A DNA stretch of 64,000 bases, from assembly GCF_905115235.1 (NCBI RefSeq), contig NC_051850.1:10077841-10141840 (forward strand), written 5' to 3'. The stretch is from Hermetia illucens (lineage: Eukaryota > Arthropoda > Insecta > Diptera > Stratiomyidae). Of this stretch, positions 47,656-60,270 are shown piece by piece. The notes under the pieces are model-generated. The model was not told the DNA's origin. It saw only the letters and a list, made by a program, of their open reading frames with translations, and did no database searches. Every line of letters starts with the position of its first letter. Position 1 is the stretch's first letter. The translations under genes were made by a program, and so were the position numbers.

Positions 47656-48450
47656 AGTCCCAAAAACCGCCAATAACAACAACAACAGGTTGCTTTCCTT
47701 CTTCGAGCTCTGCGATCGTATCCTTGAAGACAAGCGTTCCCTTCTCCGTGGCCTATCACGATCTGTTGACTTGCTCTGACTCCACAAACTGTTGCTGGAC
47801 TCGTTAACGTGTGTCAGGATCTCTCTCGAAACGGCAATGAGTTGAGATAACAACTCGTTTATTACCGATAACCGTTGGGGGGGGAGGGGGGGACTGCCCT
47901 CACAGCGAAAGAAGAGGGCCAAATCGGAGAGTCGGCGATTGTATGTGTTGCATCAAAAAGTTCTTGTGTGATACCCACTTTAAATATTTTCAGAATATTG
48001 CGCACATTTTGCGGGGGTAGGGCGAGCCATTTGACTTTGAGGAGATCTTCTGAGGGATTCGTTACTGCCAGATCTGCTATTTGCCTGTATAATGGCGAAG
48101 GGTTCTTACCTCCGAGCTCCAGTTGATTCAACATGATCTCCAGCTTCTGCTCTGCTAATTCTGCAAAGCATCCTAAGATACGTGCTTTTAGCGCTTTGCA
48201 TCTCTCGGTTTCCGGAGGTAGGCAGAATGTCGGAAATTTCGCGAAGACCAGGGCCTAATGCGCCTACTGTCAGATGGTACTGCAAATCGTCTGACTTAAT
48301 ACGGTTTACCACAAATGCGGACTCAAGTTGATGAAACCATAACTTCGACTACTCACTCCAAAATGGTCGAAGCTTGAACGACGCCAGTACTGCGACATTT
48401 CCGCCACATTTCAGATCTTCGTCTTCTGCCACTTTTGATAACACGTTGCC
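47655..48450 (-). mobile_element. Ty3/gypsy LTR retrotransposon fossil, gag part
   Basis: The minus strand shows capsid-type gag blocks in order ('VVNRIKSDDLQYHLTVGAL' near 48300, 'EIMLNQLELGGKNPSPLY' near 48130, 'ALPPQNVRNILKIFKVG' near 48010), followed by an Arg/Ser-rich tail. These are typical of Ty3/gypsy gag. It is broken in several places. No LTR or pol is attached, so this is an isolated fragment. Age: old but still easily recognised. Confidence 0.75.
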
Positions 48451-50529
48451 TAGCGTACGTGGGACATTTATAGTTTATGCATGCACTAATTTCTTTTATC
48501 ATATCACATATTTATCCAATTACTCACAGAACACATGATTTTAAAGTTTTCGGGGTCAGCAATGTAGAAATATCCTTTGACATGTGTGAATGAAGTTTCA
48601 CTGCGCCCGAGGTCCTCCATGAGCCTCACGCGCGTGCTCGCAAGAGAAAAAGCAAAAGCAAACGTTTTCTAGAAAGTACAATTTATTGTAAATATCTGTG
48701 TGTGTGATTTTTGGACATTGCCCAGCTCAGGCTACAAGAATGTAAGCACCACGTCCGCTCAGGACGACTGATGAAACGAGAAGAAGAAATGTTCGAGCTA
48801 GACGACAGCAGGGAGCAACAACATTTGCCCGTCGAGATGCTCGCTGCACATCTTTTGACAAGTGTGTGCGGTTTCGCAGGGGTGCCACACAATAACCCTT
48901 GCAGTCGTTGAATAATCCCCCTAACGGACATTTCAAATCTCCACGACTTTCAAATTAACGTCGTCCTTAAAGTTCCAACCCTGCACATAAAAGCCTCCAT
49001 CACAAGGATATCACTGCGCAGGTCCCCAGCTTCCAACTAAAAAGGTATCATCTTTCAAATCCACGCAAATACATTCACAGCAAACGACTGTCGCGTCTGG
49101 AAAAGCCTTATTGTATATTCCGTATCCTGGCACGATATCCTTGTTATCTTTTATCCTAAATTAATCAATCGAAAGTGCTAATCGTCTCAATTCCAACAAA
49201 TCACAAATGAGTGAAACGTAAAATGATGAATCCAATTCGTTGCCACCGGCCCCCGTTGTGTTCCTTTCCGGAAAATCCATCTTACGAAATGTCCTTCCTC
49301 CCAAAAGGATGAAAAATCACCGTTGAAGGAAGAACTCTTGAAAATGTGATCTTCGCCGAAGAAAAATCATTCACGAAAAGACAAGAGAGGCCAGAATTTC
49401 AAGGATATATGGCTCTTTAGGGAAAGTGTAGGAGGAGTGCTATTGTGTGTAGTGTCAGAATAAATTATTTGCATTACTTCGCTATGTAGCAAGTACGTGT
49501 GTGTATGCATGTAGGCGGGTGCATGTGGACAAGAAGTGCAAAACGCGCTTAATTGTTGTTGAGCAAAGTGAAGCCAGGTGGCAGTGGACGGGTTAAAGCC
49601 GAACCATCAAAGTTGCATATGCGTTCGTTGAATTATTTGCCTGGGCTTTAAAGGTGAACTCCCCATTGAAGCAACCCCCCACGCATAGTCTGTCTTTCCA
49701 GGGGGGTGGGATATGTTTTTTTCCGTTCGCCCCAGCTAAGATTGCTTTTCATATTTGATTTTGAATGAGCGAAACAGTCGGAAAGTACTGAAGTTTTCCA
49801 AAGTAGAAGATAAGCATGGAAGGATAATAGGAAAGGACTATTCGACCCGGGAAAACGTGATGGATCATTGTGATAGTGTTTGAGAAACGTCTTCATGTCG
49901 GTGCATAGTTTTTGGTAGTTCGACTTAGATTTATTCAATGGTTTAGAGACTAGACCACGTCAGTTAATTTAAATATTGAAATATGTGATATTTTACGCAC
50001 AACCCACCCGAAATTTCAAACAAGGATTCCACTTGTACTAAAATCCACTATCTTCCCCGCTTTTCAAGCAAATTGTCTGTGATTATTGTTTACGATAATT
50101 TGAGAAGTGAACAGTGTCTCCCAAATGTTGTCTTTACGCTTTAGTTCTTTAGTAATAAAGTAAAAGGAAACGCCACTTCTGCATAGAATCATCTCCTATT
50201 CATGGCCTCCTTTCGTCCCAAAGCATCATAGGGACTCACACGTGAGTGCGCTTCGGTTTAAGGACATAGTGAACAATTCAAGTGTCTCCCTTTCACCGTG
50301 TCACGTTTCATAATAGTATAGAACCCATAAAAGAAATTGTTCCAGTCATTTCTATGTACTACAATTACTGCCGTAACTGCTATAATCAACGTTAAGTGAA
50401 AAGGATCCTTTTATCATAACAAGTACATAGGCCGATTCGGATAGATATCGAAAAGGTAAGTACACAGTTAGCACTCAATTTCAGACCTTCTTGGGCAACT
50501 TTTTTCTATTGTATTTGGTTCAAATCACT
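48451..50529. other. Unassigned sequence
   Basis: No LTR found next to the gag fossil. At 48670-48930 both strands stay open in more than one frame (for example plus-strand 48711-48911, charged, Glu/Arg-rich), but no family fits. The GT-rich patch at 49490-49530 is simple sequence. Nothing else recognised. Confidence 0.35.
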
Positions 50530-50530
50530 T

Positions 50531-53500
50531 CTACGGCTTGCCAGGATATAAAGGACCGCCCGCTCCATCTGTTTTAGGAGCAGATGGAGGCCCATCCGGG
50601 CCTATAACCGTCAGGAACTTTAGTACGTTCCCTACTTCCAGATCTTTTAGCTTTGCATCTGGTATTAAGTGTTCTCCCAGATGCCTCGACCTACTTTGCA
50701 CAACTGCCGGACACTGCCCCAGGACGTGTATAGAGGTTTCGTCCTCCTCCTCATAAAACCTGCAGGCAGTGTCCGTTGATATCCCTAGCTTCCCTAGGTC
50801 ATAGTTCAGCCGACAATGACCACTGCAAATTCCCACTATGATTCGGAGGTTCTTGTTGGTGAGGTTTAAGAAATCCTTTGTGCGTATGGGTTCGTATCTC
50901 CCAATAAGCACCCTGGACTGCTCCATGCCTCAACCGTTCCTCTTCATTTCTTAGATTCACAGCCATGAAACCGTTTCAGATTCAACAGAAGGGTTCTGGC
51001 CCCTGTAAAGGCGCCCTGCTCCCTTCTTGGCTAGTTCGTCCGTTGCCTCGTTGCCTTCCAACCCAGCATGGCCTGGAACCCAAAGTATCCAGACCTTGTT
51101 GGACGACCCAAGTGTATGCAGTCTATCATGGCATTCCCACACCAGTTTAGAGTTCACCTGGTTGGACCGAAGTGCCTTGATCGTTGCTTGGATATCGGTG
51201 AGAATAGCTATGTTCTGCCCCCTGCAGTTCCTTTGCAGATTAAAGGAGGCACATTTGTCTATGGCGTATATTTCCGCCTATTGGCTCAAAGTACATTTTC
51301 CTTGAACGAATGACACCGGCTCCCGCTCCCTCTGCTGTGAGGGAACCGTCAGTGTACCAAGTAATCAGTTGCTGGTTTAAGCCGTATGTCGCAGCTACGC
51401 TCTCCCAGTTCGCCTTGTTACTCCAACGTGTTTCAAACTTCTTATCGAAGTGAAACCTCGTTGTCATGTTATCCCTCGGTATTAGTAATTCGGGATACCG
51501 CCTAGAAAGAATGTCAATTTTCCTTTGATTAAGGCAGCCCCTCGCCTCACTGATACTAGCGGCCATCCTGAATATTGCCTTCCTTGCCTGCATCTGTATG
51601 TGCAGATGGAGAGGGGTTAATCCCAGAAGGACTTCCAGGACTGCCGTTGGGCATGTCCTCATTGCCCCACTGATACACACGCAAGCCACCCTTTGGAGCT
51701 TATGTAATTCCCTGGCTTGTGTGCTGAGTTCGGTTCTTTCTGCCCAGATTACCGCTCCATAAGTAATCACTGACCTCACTATTGCAGTATATATCCATAG
51801 TATTATCTTCGGGCAGCAACCCCATTTTTTTCCTGCTACGGACCTGCAAGTCATCAGAGCCCTCGTGGCTTTCCGACAAGTGTTTCCGTCATGTGTCTTC
51901 CAGAGTAATTTTTGGTCTACCGTAATTCCCAAATATTTGACCCCTGTTTCTCGTTTCACCTCCATAGTGAATGTTACTATGGTGGTTTTGTCTGGATTGA
52001 TCCGCAGTCCTTCCTGCACCAGGCACTAGTAACCCTTAGTACAGTTTGGATTCTATCACATAGGGTATCTTCATATTTGCCCCTACAGATTAAAACAATG
52101 TCATCCCCGTAACCCTGGACTTGTATTCCAGTATTTGTTAACACGTCCAGGACTTCATCCACTACCATACTCCACATCAGCGGTGATAGTACCCCACCCT
52201 GTGGACAGCCTTGAGTGATATTCACTACAATAGAATTTGTACCTGTCGTCTATTTGCCTGCTTTCTAGCATTTTGCCCATCCAGAATGCCAGGGTGTTTC
52301 CCACTCCTTTGCGGCTCAGGGCATCTTGTATCTTTTTGTCGAACGCTCCTTCGATATCCAAAAACGCGCACAGTGCAATTTTTTTTGTGTCTATGGCATC
52401 CCATAGTACCTCTGTCAGGTGATACAGAGCAGTTTCAGTTGATCGTCCTACCCGGTAATCGTGTTGACAATGATGTAGGGGATTACACTGCCCGTCTCCA
52501 TGCCCTTGGTATGTATCCCAGTGCTATACTCCCCCTTACCACCCTTAGAAGAGACTCTAAGATGATTCCTAGGCCTCTCTGGATTAGTGCTGGGAAAATT
52601 CAATCTACTCCGGGTGATTTCAGTGGTTTAAAAGTTCCCACTGCCCACTTTAGCCTAGCTTCTGAACATACCTCTTTTGCTAGTTTCCAGTTCTCCTTTC
52701 TTCTCCTTTTATTTGCTGTTGGGGTGTGAGGCAGAAAGTTGTCGCCTGCCACCGTGGGGTAGGACCCCGGGAAATGAGTTCTGAGGAGCAGGTTTACCCT
52801 GTCCTCCTCATTATCGGTAAATGTCCCATCTTCTTTCTTCAAACAGACAGCGGATATTGCCCCGTCTTTGGCTACAGCCTTGTAGAGCTTGGTTGCTTCT
52901 GTGATCTGTTCGATCCCTTCAAAGAATTCCCTGAAGTTGTTCCGTTTTCCGTTTCCGTTTTCTACCTCTGCCAGTCCCCGGTTTGTTTTGCCCGGTTGAA
53001 GAGTTTTCGTGCCTCTGTTCTCATTCTGGCCAAGTTCTTGTTCCACCTTGGTACATCCCTTGATGACTTAACTGTCTTAGCCGGACAGCTGGCCTCATAT
53101 GCGTCAATGCCGACTGTGTTGAGGTTTCCACCACTGTTTCTAGTTCCAGTTCACTCCTGATGTCACCGCCCCCTTGAAGATGAGCAATGTTATTGCTCAA
53201 GTGCGTTGCGTAGGATTCCCGATCCCTTCTCCTGGGAGTCCTTATTATTCTTTCTATTTGGAGTTACCCTCAATGTCGAATCTGATTATCCTGTGATCAG
53301 ACATAGAATGTTCATCCGACACCCTCCAATTCCTGACCATTCCGTTGATTAGAGTATTTTCTAGAGTTATTTCTAATACCTCCAGTCTGGTGCTGGTCAC
53401 AAAATTTGGAGTGTTCCCTAAGTTATATATTTCTAACTTTTTGCTAAGAATAAATTCAAGAAGGTACTCACCTCTACGATTGGTGTCACTGCTTCCCCAG

Positions 53501-53880
53501 ACTTCGGGGTGGGCGTTAATATCGCAGCCGAGGAGAAGTGGAACCGCCGTCTTCTCACAATACTTCGTCAATTTTGCGACTTGTTCCCGGATTTCGTCTC
53601 CTGGGAAGTATCCCGATGCCACGACTGCCTCTCGAGTGCTCCTCGTGGCTTCCAATGAGACTTGGATAGTCACAAGGTCCCCGGTTAAGACATGTGTACT
53701 TTAAATTACGTTTAAAAATTATGCGAGCTCTTGGTTTTTCACAAGAGGAGTCCCAAATTACCTGGATGCTTCCTCCTTGCAGGCCGTGAATCTGCCCCCG
53801 GTACACCCAGGGCTCCTGAGCCAGCACTATTCCAATATTCTCCTTGGAATTTGCCCTTGCAATCACTGCAGATGCAGCTT
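50531..53880 (-). mobile_element. Loa-clade LINE ORF2 (endonuclease, RT, RNase H, Cys tail)
   Basis: Minus strand in order: APE endonuclease 53866-53254 ('ANSKENIGIVLAQEPWVYRG', 'LLLGCDINAHPEVWGSSDTN', 'SDEHSMSDHRIIRFDI'); linker 53046-52600 ('LRTHFPGSYPTVAGD', 'WAVGTFKPLKSPGVD'); RT 52440-51980 ('FLDIEGAFDK', 'NITQGCPQGGVLSPLMWSMV', catalytic 'GYGDDIVLI'); thumb 52019-51500 ('VKYLGITVDQKLLWK', 'VRSVITYGAVIW'); RNase H 51400-50950 ('ITWYTDGSLTAEGAGAGV', 'VWILWVPGHAGLEGNEATDE'); and C-terminal Cys/His region 50830-50531 ('CRFYEEEDETSIHVLGQCP'). Catalytic motifs of all three enzymes are readable. A few frameshifts and stops, and a shortened RT segment near 52500, show it is inactive. It is the best preserved and probably youngest LINE in the window. 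Confidence 0.85.
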
Positions 53881-53884
53881 TCGC

Positions 53885-54835
53885 ATGGTAGCTATCTTAG
53901 TGCAGGCCATTGACTCCGTTATTGTTTGGAGCTCTTGTCCACTATCGGAATGTCGCCATCCTCCTCCGATATGGCGCTTTCCTGTGCATCGCTGTCCACC
54001 CTGAGCCCTAGGAGTCCTAGGTCTAGGTCGTCCAGCTTTTGCTCTTCACTGAGCAGCAGGTCTACTTCCCTGGTTGATCCAGTTCTTTCCGTCTCTATGG
54101 CTTTCGAGACTTCTTCGGGGACCTCGGTATGTTTTTCACCCGGTGTCTCCTCCGAGGTATCTTTCGTCGGCTTTTCCCTGTGCACATGCACGGGTATGTT
54201 GCCAAATCGGTAGTTGATATGGCAACTCCGACGTTTGGTTGCCTCCAGGGATCGATCATCTACCCCCATCGTAAGGAGTTTACCCTTGCCCTCCACATTG
54301 CTTCTGAAGACTCTCCATAGTCCAGTGTGGAGATCTTCATTCTGAGCGATTAGGAGGCCCATAAAGTCTTCCGTTTCTATTGTCTCGACTTTTGGCAGAA
54401 AAACTATCACCATGTGGGCTGCTGGTATATCATCCCCAGCACCCCTTTCCAGCCTGGCAATCTAGGAACTATGGTTCTAATCGATTCTGCGGTGTCCTCC
54501 GTCGCGCAGTCCACCGGTATAAGGCCTGGTCGAAAGCGTATCCCGGTGAATACCAGCTTCCAAGTCCAACCCTCGATCATCTGCCTGACGACAAGGTCCT
54601 CAATGGTCAGTGGACGTCTGTTATATTTATCTCAGACGTGCTTTTGCTGGTCCCTGCTCTTTGAACAGTGGTATTCGTTGGCTGTTGTCCACGCAGTATA
54701 CCAATGTTGACCTTGGATCCACTGCTTGAAGTCCCAACTTCTCTGGCTCTCAGTAATTCGGAGATGTGCCTCCGCCTGATTAACCAATTTTTGTACGGTA
54801 CGGGGTTTTCATTTTCTTTTTTTTTTTGTACTCAT
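53885..54835 (-). mobile_element. Loa-clade LINE ORF1 (gag-like)
   Basis: Minus-strand 54790-54420 encodes an N-terminal block ('LTIEDLVVRQMIEGWTWKLV', 'IRTIVPRLPGWKGVLG'). The frame shifts and continues at 54413-53919 with 'MGLLIAQNEDLHTGLWRVF' and a Glu/Thr/Ser-rich acidic tail. Position directly 5' of ORF2 and its composition fit ORF1 of Loa-type elements. No zinc knuckle is seen. Confidence 0.7.
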
Positions 54836-55699
54836 TTGATTAACACGAGTATGGGGGTTAGGAGGTCCGCCGTGCCATAGTCCCCCGTAGCATGGTAAGG
54901 TCTAACTTACTCACTGAGGCGACCAGGTATCAGTGAGCAGCATCCGCTCTAACTCAACTGCATAATCTTCAGAGTATACGCAGCTCCGAAACTTACGCGA
55001 TAGCATCCACTAAAAACCACTAAGGACTCTCCAACCCTGCCCTTACGGACAACCATTTAAGTGTTACTTCGCAATGCGGATTTGCTTTTAGACTCTCATG
55101 CGTCGAGGTGATTATACGTTGTCTCTTGTTTCCGTCAGCAGCTCATTATACAACTGTTGAATTGCAAAGGAAAGCGCAGGCCAGTTGACCTCCGATTTGG
55201 TATGACACACCAAACTCACTTCTGTATGAGAATGTCGGCTGGAATTAAGTTCACTACGAGGAGTCGATTAACCAAACTGACCTGCGTCTGTGCTTTTTTG
55301 CAAATGCCTTCAATCACACCAGTAGCTACGAACAATCTCCAGTCCACTGAACTTCGTCAACCTTCTGGCAAGTGTCGCTATAGGACTACCTTTTTGGGAG
55401 CATACTGCAGGTGTCTCCTAATGCTTATCTTGATGCCAATCATAACCATGCCATATTTGATAGCAGTCACTTGATAATTTTTTTTTCGCACTGCTTTTTT
55501 ATCATGTACCGTCGGAACGACCAGCGTTTCAACGCTCAGTCTCCAAAACACAGTACCCGTCAAAATTCACCACTTCTCTTACCAAGTTCACTACCACAAT
55601 GTTTATTTGATCCATAGTGAAATGGGCGCATCAAAACCCTCCGACAAGTCCTAATCGTCGCGCACCATAGTTAGCAACGCTCCTATCGCGGGGGCCTTC
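54836..55699. other. Unassigned sequence
   Basis: Probably includes the 5' UTR of the Loa element (to about 55030), by position only. Nothing else recognised. Confidence 0.3.
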
Positions 55700-58600
55700 G
55701 TATGGTGGATGCAGCGGCTTCCGGGGAGCGTCCACCCTAATGATGGCTTACGAGCATGTCTCGAAGTCCCGAGGGGTTTCTCCCTTTAGCGTTGTATGCC
55801 GGTAAGGGGGAGTCGGCCGCAGTTTCGAAACCGCGTCCCTGAGCAGACGCAGCATGCCGGAGTCACTTAACCTTGTCCTGATATCCAGCACAGGGTCGAT
55901 GGGAAGTCGCAGACACTCGTCGTACACCATCTTCGCGGTGTTGGCAGTATACTCCTTTTAATGAGCTATGCGAAGGCTGAGAAGGACAAAAGGCAAGGAC
56001 TGCGATCACGACGTATCGTCATTAAGGCGGCCTTTAGTGTCCTATGCCAACGTTCCAGCATCCCATTGGACTGCGAATGGTATGGTCTTGTGACGTTTGA
56101 CACCCAGGAGCCAAACTCCGAGAAAAGAATAGATTCAAACTGCATTCAATGATCCATGATGATTATAGCTGGTACACCAAAGCGCGGGATCCATTCTCGA
56201 CAGAGGGCCACGGTACATAATTGTGCCGTAATGTTAGAACTATTGCTTCAGGCCACCGCGTAAACCTGTCAATGATTGTGAGGCAATACTTGCATCCGTG
56301 CGAATCTCGCAAAGGGCAAATGATGTCGAGGTGGATAGTGTGGAAGCACTTGGTGGACGCCTACGAATACGCCTACTTCCTTTTTTAAGCGCTTATTGAT
56401 CTTACACTTCTGGTGGTGCTCAGAGGTGGCGGTGAGGAAGACAAGGCAACACTGTTGGCCACACCAAATCCAAGTGGCCGAGGAGAACCTCCATAGTGGG
56501 GGCCGTGATGCAATAGGCGAATGCTTCAAATCCCTAATCAGGGCGATCAGACCCGAGTCTGCACGGGGACTCATCTGAAGTGGCAAATTGGTCACGAAAC
56601 TTTACCAGGGATATACTGGTAACATGGGAACCGGGATAGCTCCTGGACTCTGATACTTCGGGTGAACTCCCGTTGTATGTGAGTACAGCTCGGTTATTTG
56701 CGGTAGGCCCCCTAGTGGGAGTTTCATGGGGGTTGTGGTTATGACCAAGCGAGAAGACCTCGGCGTGGTGTTGCGTTTCAACACGGGTGCCGTATTCCTT
56801 AGTTCGGTAAAAATTTAGGTATGTCTTGGATCCAACAGTATGAATGCTAAACCATGCACTTGGTATAGACTGGTATCGTTGTTGCTTGTCCCAGCGGGGC
56901 TCTGATTGTGGTCACAAAATCAATCCATGTCTTAAGAAGACCGGGGGATTAAGTCGCAAGACCGGTGCTCACGTTAAACCCTCAAGGACTTACACTTCTG
57001 GTACGCGATGCACTGTCTGGCCCAAGAGTTTTCGTCCTTGTTCATGGACGGTAAAAAGGCTTTTCCAGTGACTGTTCATCATCCTAATCCCTGGGTGCGC
57101 AGGATCGTGTACTGCGTAGAATACTTCCTTGCGGCCTAGGTCCCTTGTCTGAGGTCTCGCAGAGTAAGTAGCAGTTTAAGCCAAATATAGGAAACTCCTT
57201 GAACTTGTATTTAGAATTTGCCCTCAGGCTCTAAAGCTCTACGTCGCCTTTGTGCGCCTCGGTGATTGCCATACAGTCGACCACGGCGGGGACTGTGGCC
57301 TCCGAGATTCCTAACAAAGCGTTCGCAAACATGGTGTCTTCTCCAGACACGGGTTGATGTCGGGAGTAAACTGACAGATGAAGTTCAGTTGCCGAATTTG
57401 GCGAGCTTTTGTTTAAGCGCGAAAGTAAGGGACTTGTGGTCCGTGAACACGGTGAACGGTCTGCCCTCAAGGGAGAAATGGAAATATTTAATGGAGAAGT
57501 ACGCGGTGAATAGCTCACGATCGTAGGCGCTGTAGTAAGGTTGAGCTGAGATGAATTGTTTCGGAAGGAAGCTCACCGGTTGCCAGGTTTGGTTCATCCT
57601 TTAGTGAAGAGCGGCCCCAACCGCTGTGTCCGAGACATCGACAGCACGACTCGACGTGCATCTGAAAGAGGAAATTAGTATTGTAGCATCAATAACCTGT
57701 CGCTTGATCATTTCCAATGCCCGGACGTCCTCAGTAGTCAACGCAACCTAGCGCGAGCCTTTTGTTTTGGGCCCAGACAAGTAAGCGTTTAGGATCGCTT
57801 GGTGATGAGCAGCCTTAGGCAGGAAACGACGATAGAAGTTCAACATGCCCAAGAACCTTTGCAGATTCGTTACTATGGTTGGCAGGGGAAAGCTTCAATT
57901 TTGTTTGAGTGTGGCCAAGAAATTTCACCTGCTTCTGTAGAAATTCGCATTTGTCAACGTTTAGAATGAGCCTAGCCTCAAGGCGAGGTTGAAAAATGCA
58001 CTCAAAATAGTCCAAATACACAGAATCGGAAGAGGTGACCAAAACATTATTCATGTAAACCGAACAGAAGTTTAAATTTCGTAGGACAGAGTGGATGAAT
58101 CTCTGAAATGTCAGTGCAACATTGCACAAGCCAAATGTCATCCTGGTGAACTCGAAGAGTCTGAAAAGTGTGCAGATAGCCGCTTTCGATATGCCTTCGG
58201 GAGTAGCAGGCATTTGGTGATACGCCTTTGTCATAAAAACACTGCAGTCTGTCACTGAATGCGCAAAGTCTTGGATGAGTAGAATAGAATCTCAGTAGAA
58301 AATTGACTGATCATTCAGACGCCTGTAATCTTCTCAATCTCCTTCCATTCGCCATTTGGCTTAGGGATCATATGGAATGGAGGTAACCAACAGCTATTGG
58401 AAGGTCTGCAAATACCTTGTTTAACGAGATCATTGAACTCTTTCTTTGCAATGCTAACTTCTGGAGTGATAGGCACGCACCTTTGAGAAGATTGGGGAGC
58501 AGGCAGTGTTGATGTGGTGCTACACATCGTGCTTAACCAACTAGGAAAAACTACTTTCAATAGTAATGCTGCGATATCTTCGGAGAAGTTCCGAATGCGA

Positions 58601-58990
58601 TGGTCGGCAATCTCCTCGAAAACAATGGGACGAGTATCGTTCGCGTATGTGGAAATTTTTCCTGACTACTTTAAAGAGATTGCGAATTTTATTAAGGCTT
58701 TGTTCTCCAGGTCCACCAACAACCCATAGTGACATCAATGTCTGCCCTTACAATGGGGGGTGTCAACGTCCGGCAAAACGAATCGCCACGTAAACGCTCG
58801 GTGCAATCCGAGACTCACGTCCACCTGCCTGTAGCCGTAGGTACGGATGGAAGAGGAAGTCGCAGCAGTCAGTTGCAAGTTTTGCGGTATCAACGTGTTT
58901 GGACGGGGTACAGGGAAAATCGACACCTCTACGTCCGTGTCGACCAGAAAGCAACGGCTGCTCAGAAGGCCAAAAATTGTAAGGCGACGT
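55700..58990 (-). mobile_element. Ty3/gypsy LTR retrotransposon fossil, pol part
   Basis: The minus strand shows pol domains in the normal Ty3/gypsy order: aspartic protease (about 58990-58735), reverse transcriptase (about 58560-57815), RNase H (about 57600-57385) and integrase remains (about 56600-55750, ending in a 'VYDECLRLP' block typical of the integrase C-terminal side). An unrelated repeat lies inside it at 56590-57100. The copy is clearly broken, with many breaks, and no LTRs are recognised at either end. Likely old. It need not be the same insertion as the gag fossil at 47.7-48.4 kb, since the order would be wrong for one element. Confidence 0.8.
56590..57100 (+). repeat. Unclassified interspersed repeat, copy 2 (nested in gypsy fossil)
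   Basis: Counterpart of 34640-35125 in opposite orientation, with shared blocks around 56695-56750 and 56850-57000. It separates the RNase H and integrase regions of the gypsy fossil, so it inserted after that element was in place. Confidence 0.68.
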
Positions 58991-59039
58991 GGTACTGCGC
59001 TGACGCCTAGGCACCCAGCGAATGTATCCACGGCGATTT

Positions 59040-60270
59040 GCCGAAGAATCGGTGATAATAAAGCTGCTCCCAATAGAGTCCTAAAACTCGCTGTTAAGAC
59101 CAGACTAGTATTTAAGGCATGCATGACAGAAGAAGTTTTCCCCGATCGGTGGAAGAGGCGAAAACTAGTTTTGCTCCCGAAGCTCAATAAGCAACTGGAA
59201 CTTCCATCATCATACCGCCCGATTGCCCTTATCGTCACCGCAGGAAAGATACTTGTAAGATAATAATAGACTCCTCCCTATCAAAGAATATAAGGATGGC
59301 CACCGATATGACAGTTTGGTTTTCGTCAAGTTCATTCAAAAATCACGCCGTATATGTGGTTTTGATGCTGACTCGAGATGCGATGACCTCCAATAAAGCT
59401 ATGTCGTGGTAACATTGGTCGTCAAAAATGCGTTCAGTTCAGCCAGCTGGGAGTGGTTATTAAGTTCATTGACTAAAACGAGTGTCCTTAGATAAGTGAC
59501 TATGCTCCTCGAAAGTTATTTCTCGGAAAGGACACTTTTATACGAGATGGATTAGGGACCTAATCAGTACATCATCATAGTAGGAGTACCACAGGGGTCA
59601 ATGTTTGGTCATCTCCTGTGGAACGTGGTGTACAACGGGGTCCTTATCCTGCCAAAGATAATCGGACTCGCAAATGACCCGTGGTTGTCATCACCAAATA
59701 GCTGAAGATGTGAAAGTGTATGCTAGCGAAACCAGTAGCGTGGCTGGAGATTGTTCAGTTTGACCTTGCTGAACAAAAGACGGAATCAACCTTGATTACC
59801 AACCGTAGGAAAAAGAATAGGATTAGCATTCGTGTTGGTAGTTACATCATCACTTCAAAGCCGATTTTCAAATACCTGGAGGTGAAAATTGACGCGAAGA
59901 TCAATTTCAAGGAACGCCTGGACTCTGCCTGTGAGAAAGAAAGAAATATTAACGTATCGTTAGCCCGGATGCTTGCTTAACATTGGAAACCCAAGGTCCA
60001 GCCGCAGATCACTTTTGGCCGGGGTGGTTTGCTTTACACTATTATACGCGGCACCGATGGACTTTCTGGCAAGTGAGGCACGCCGTCTTTACCAGAAAAG
60101 GAGAGCGAATCTACTTGAGAAGGATGCAGAGTATCGAAAGCCTTGCCGAACAAGAGTCGCTAGAAAAGTAGCAACAACGGTGGTTGCACTGCTGAGAACC
60201 CGGAGCATGTCGTGTTCTACAATCAAAAATTTTGCTAAGAGAGGACGAATCTGCATAAGTCCTTAGAACA
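59040..60270 (+). mobile_element. R1-clade LINE, 5'-truncated (RT and C-terminus)
   Basis: Begins within the linker near 59040 ('AICRRIGDNKAAPNRVLK'). It continues with RT blocks at 59060-59260 ('VFPDRWKRRKLVLLPKLNK', 'LPSSYRPIALI'), a 'GVPQGSMFG' block in another frame near 59590, thumb at 59740-59980 ('ISIRVGSYIITSKPIFKYLE') and C-terminal part to about 60270. The YADD box near 59670 is not intact (the reading is close to 'LAND'). It lies tail-outward beside the protease end of the gypsy fossil and is clearly a different R1-clade family from the copies at 13-24 kb. Confidence 0.75.

Noticed and set aside
52211-52729. 172-codon plus-strand open frame
   Set aside because: Antisense shadow of the Loa RT and linker.
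47655-58990. One gypsy element with gag at 47.7-48.4 kb and pol at 55.7-59.0 kb
   Set aside because: Both are on the minus strand but in the wrong order for one element, and an intact-order Loa element lies between. They are better treated as two fossils.
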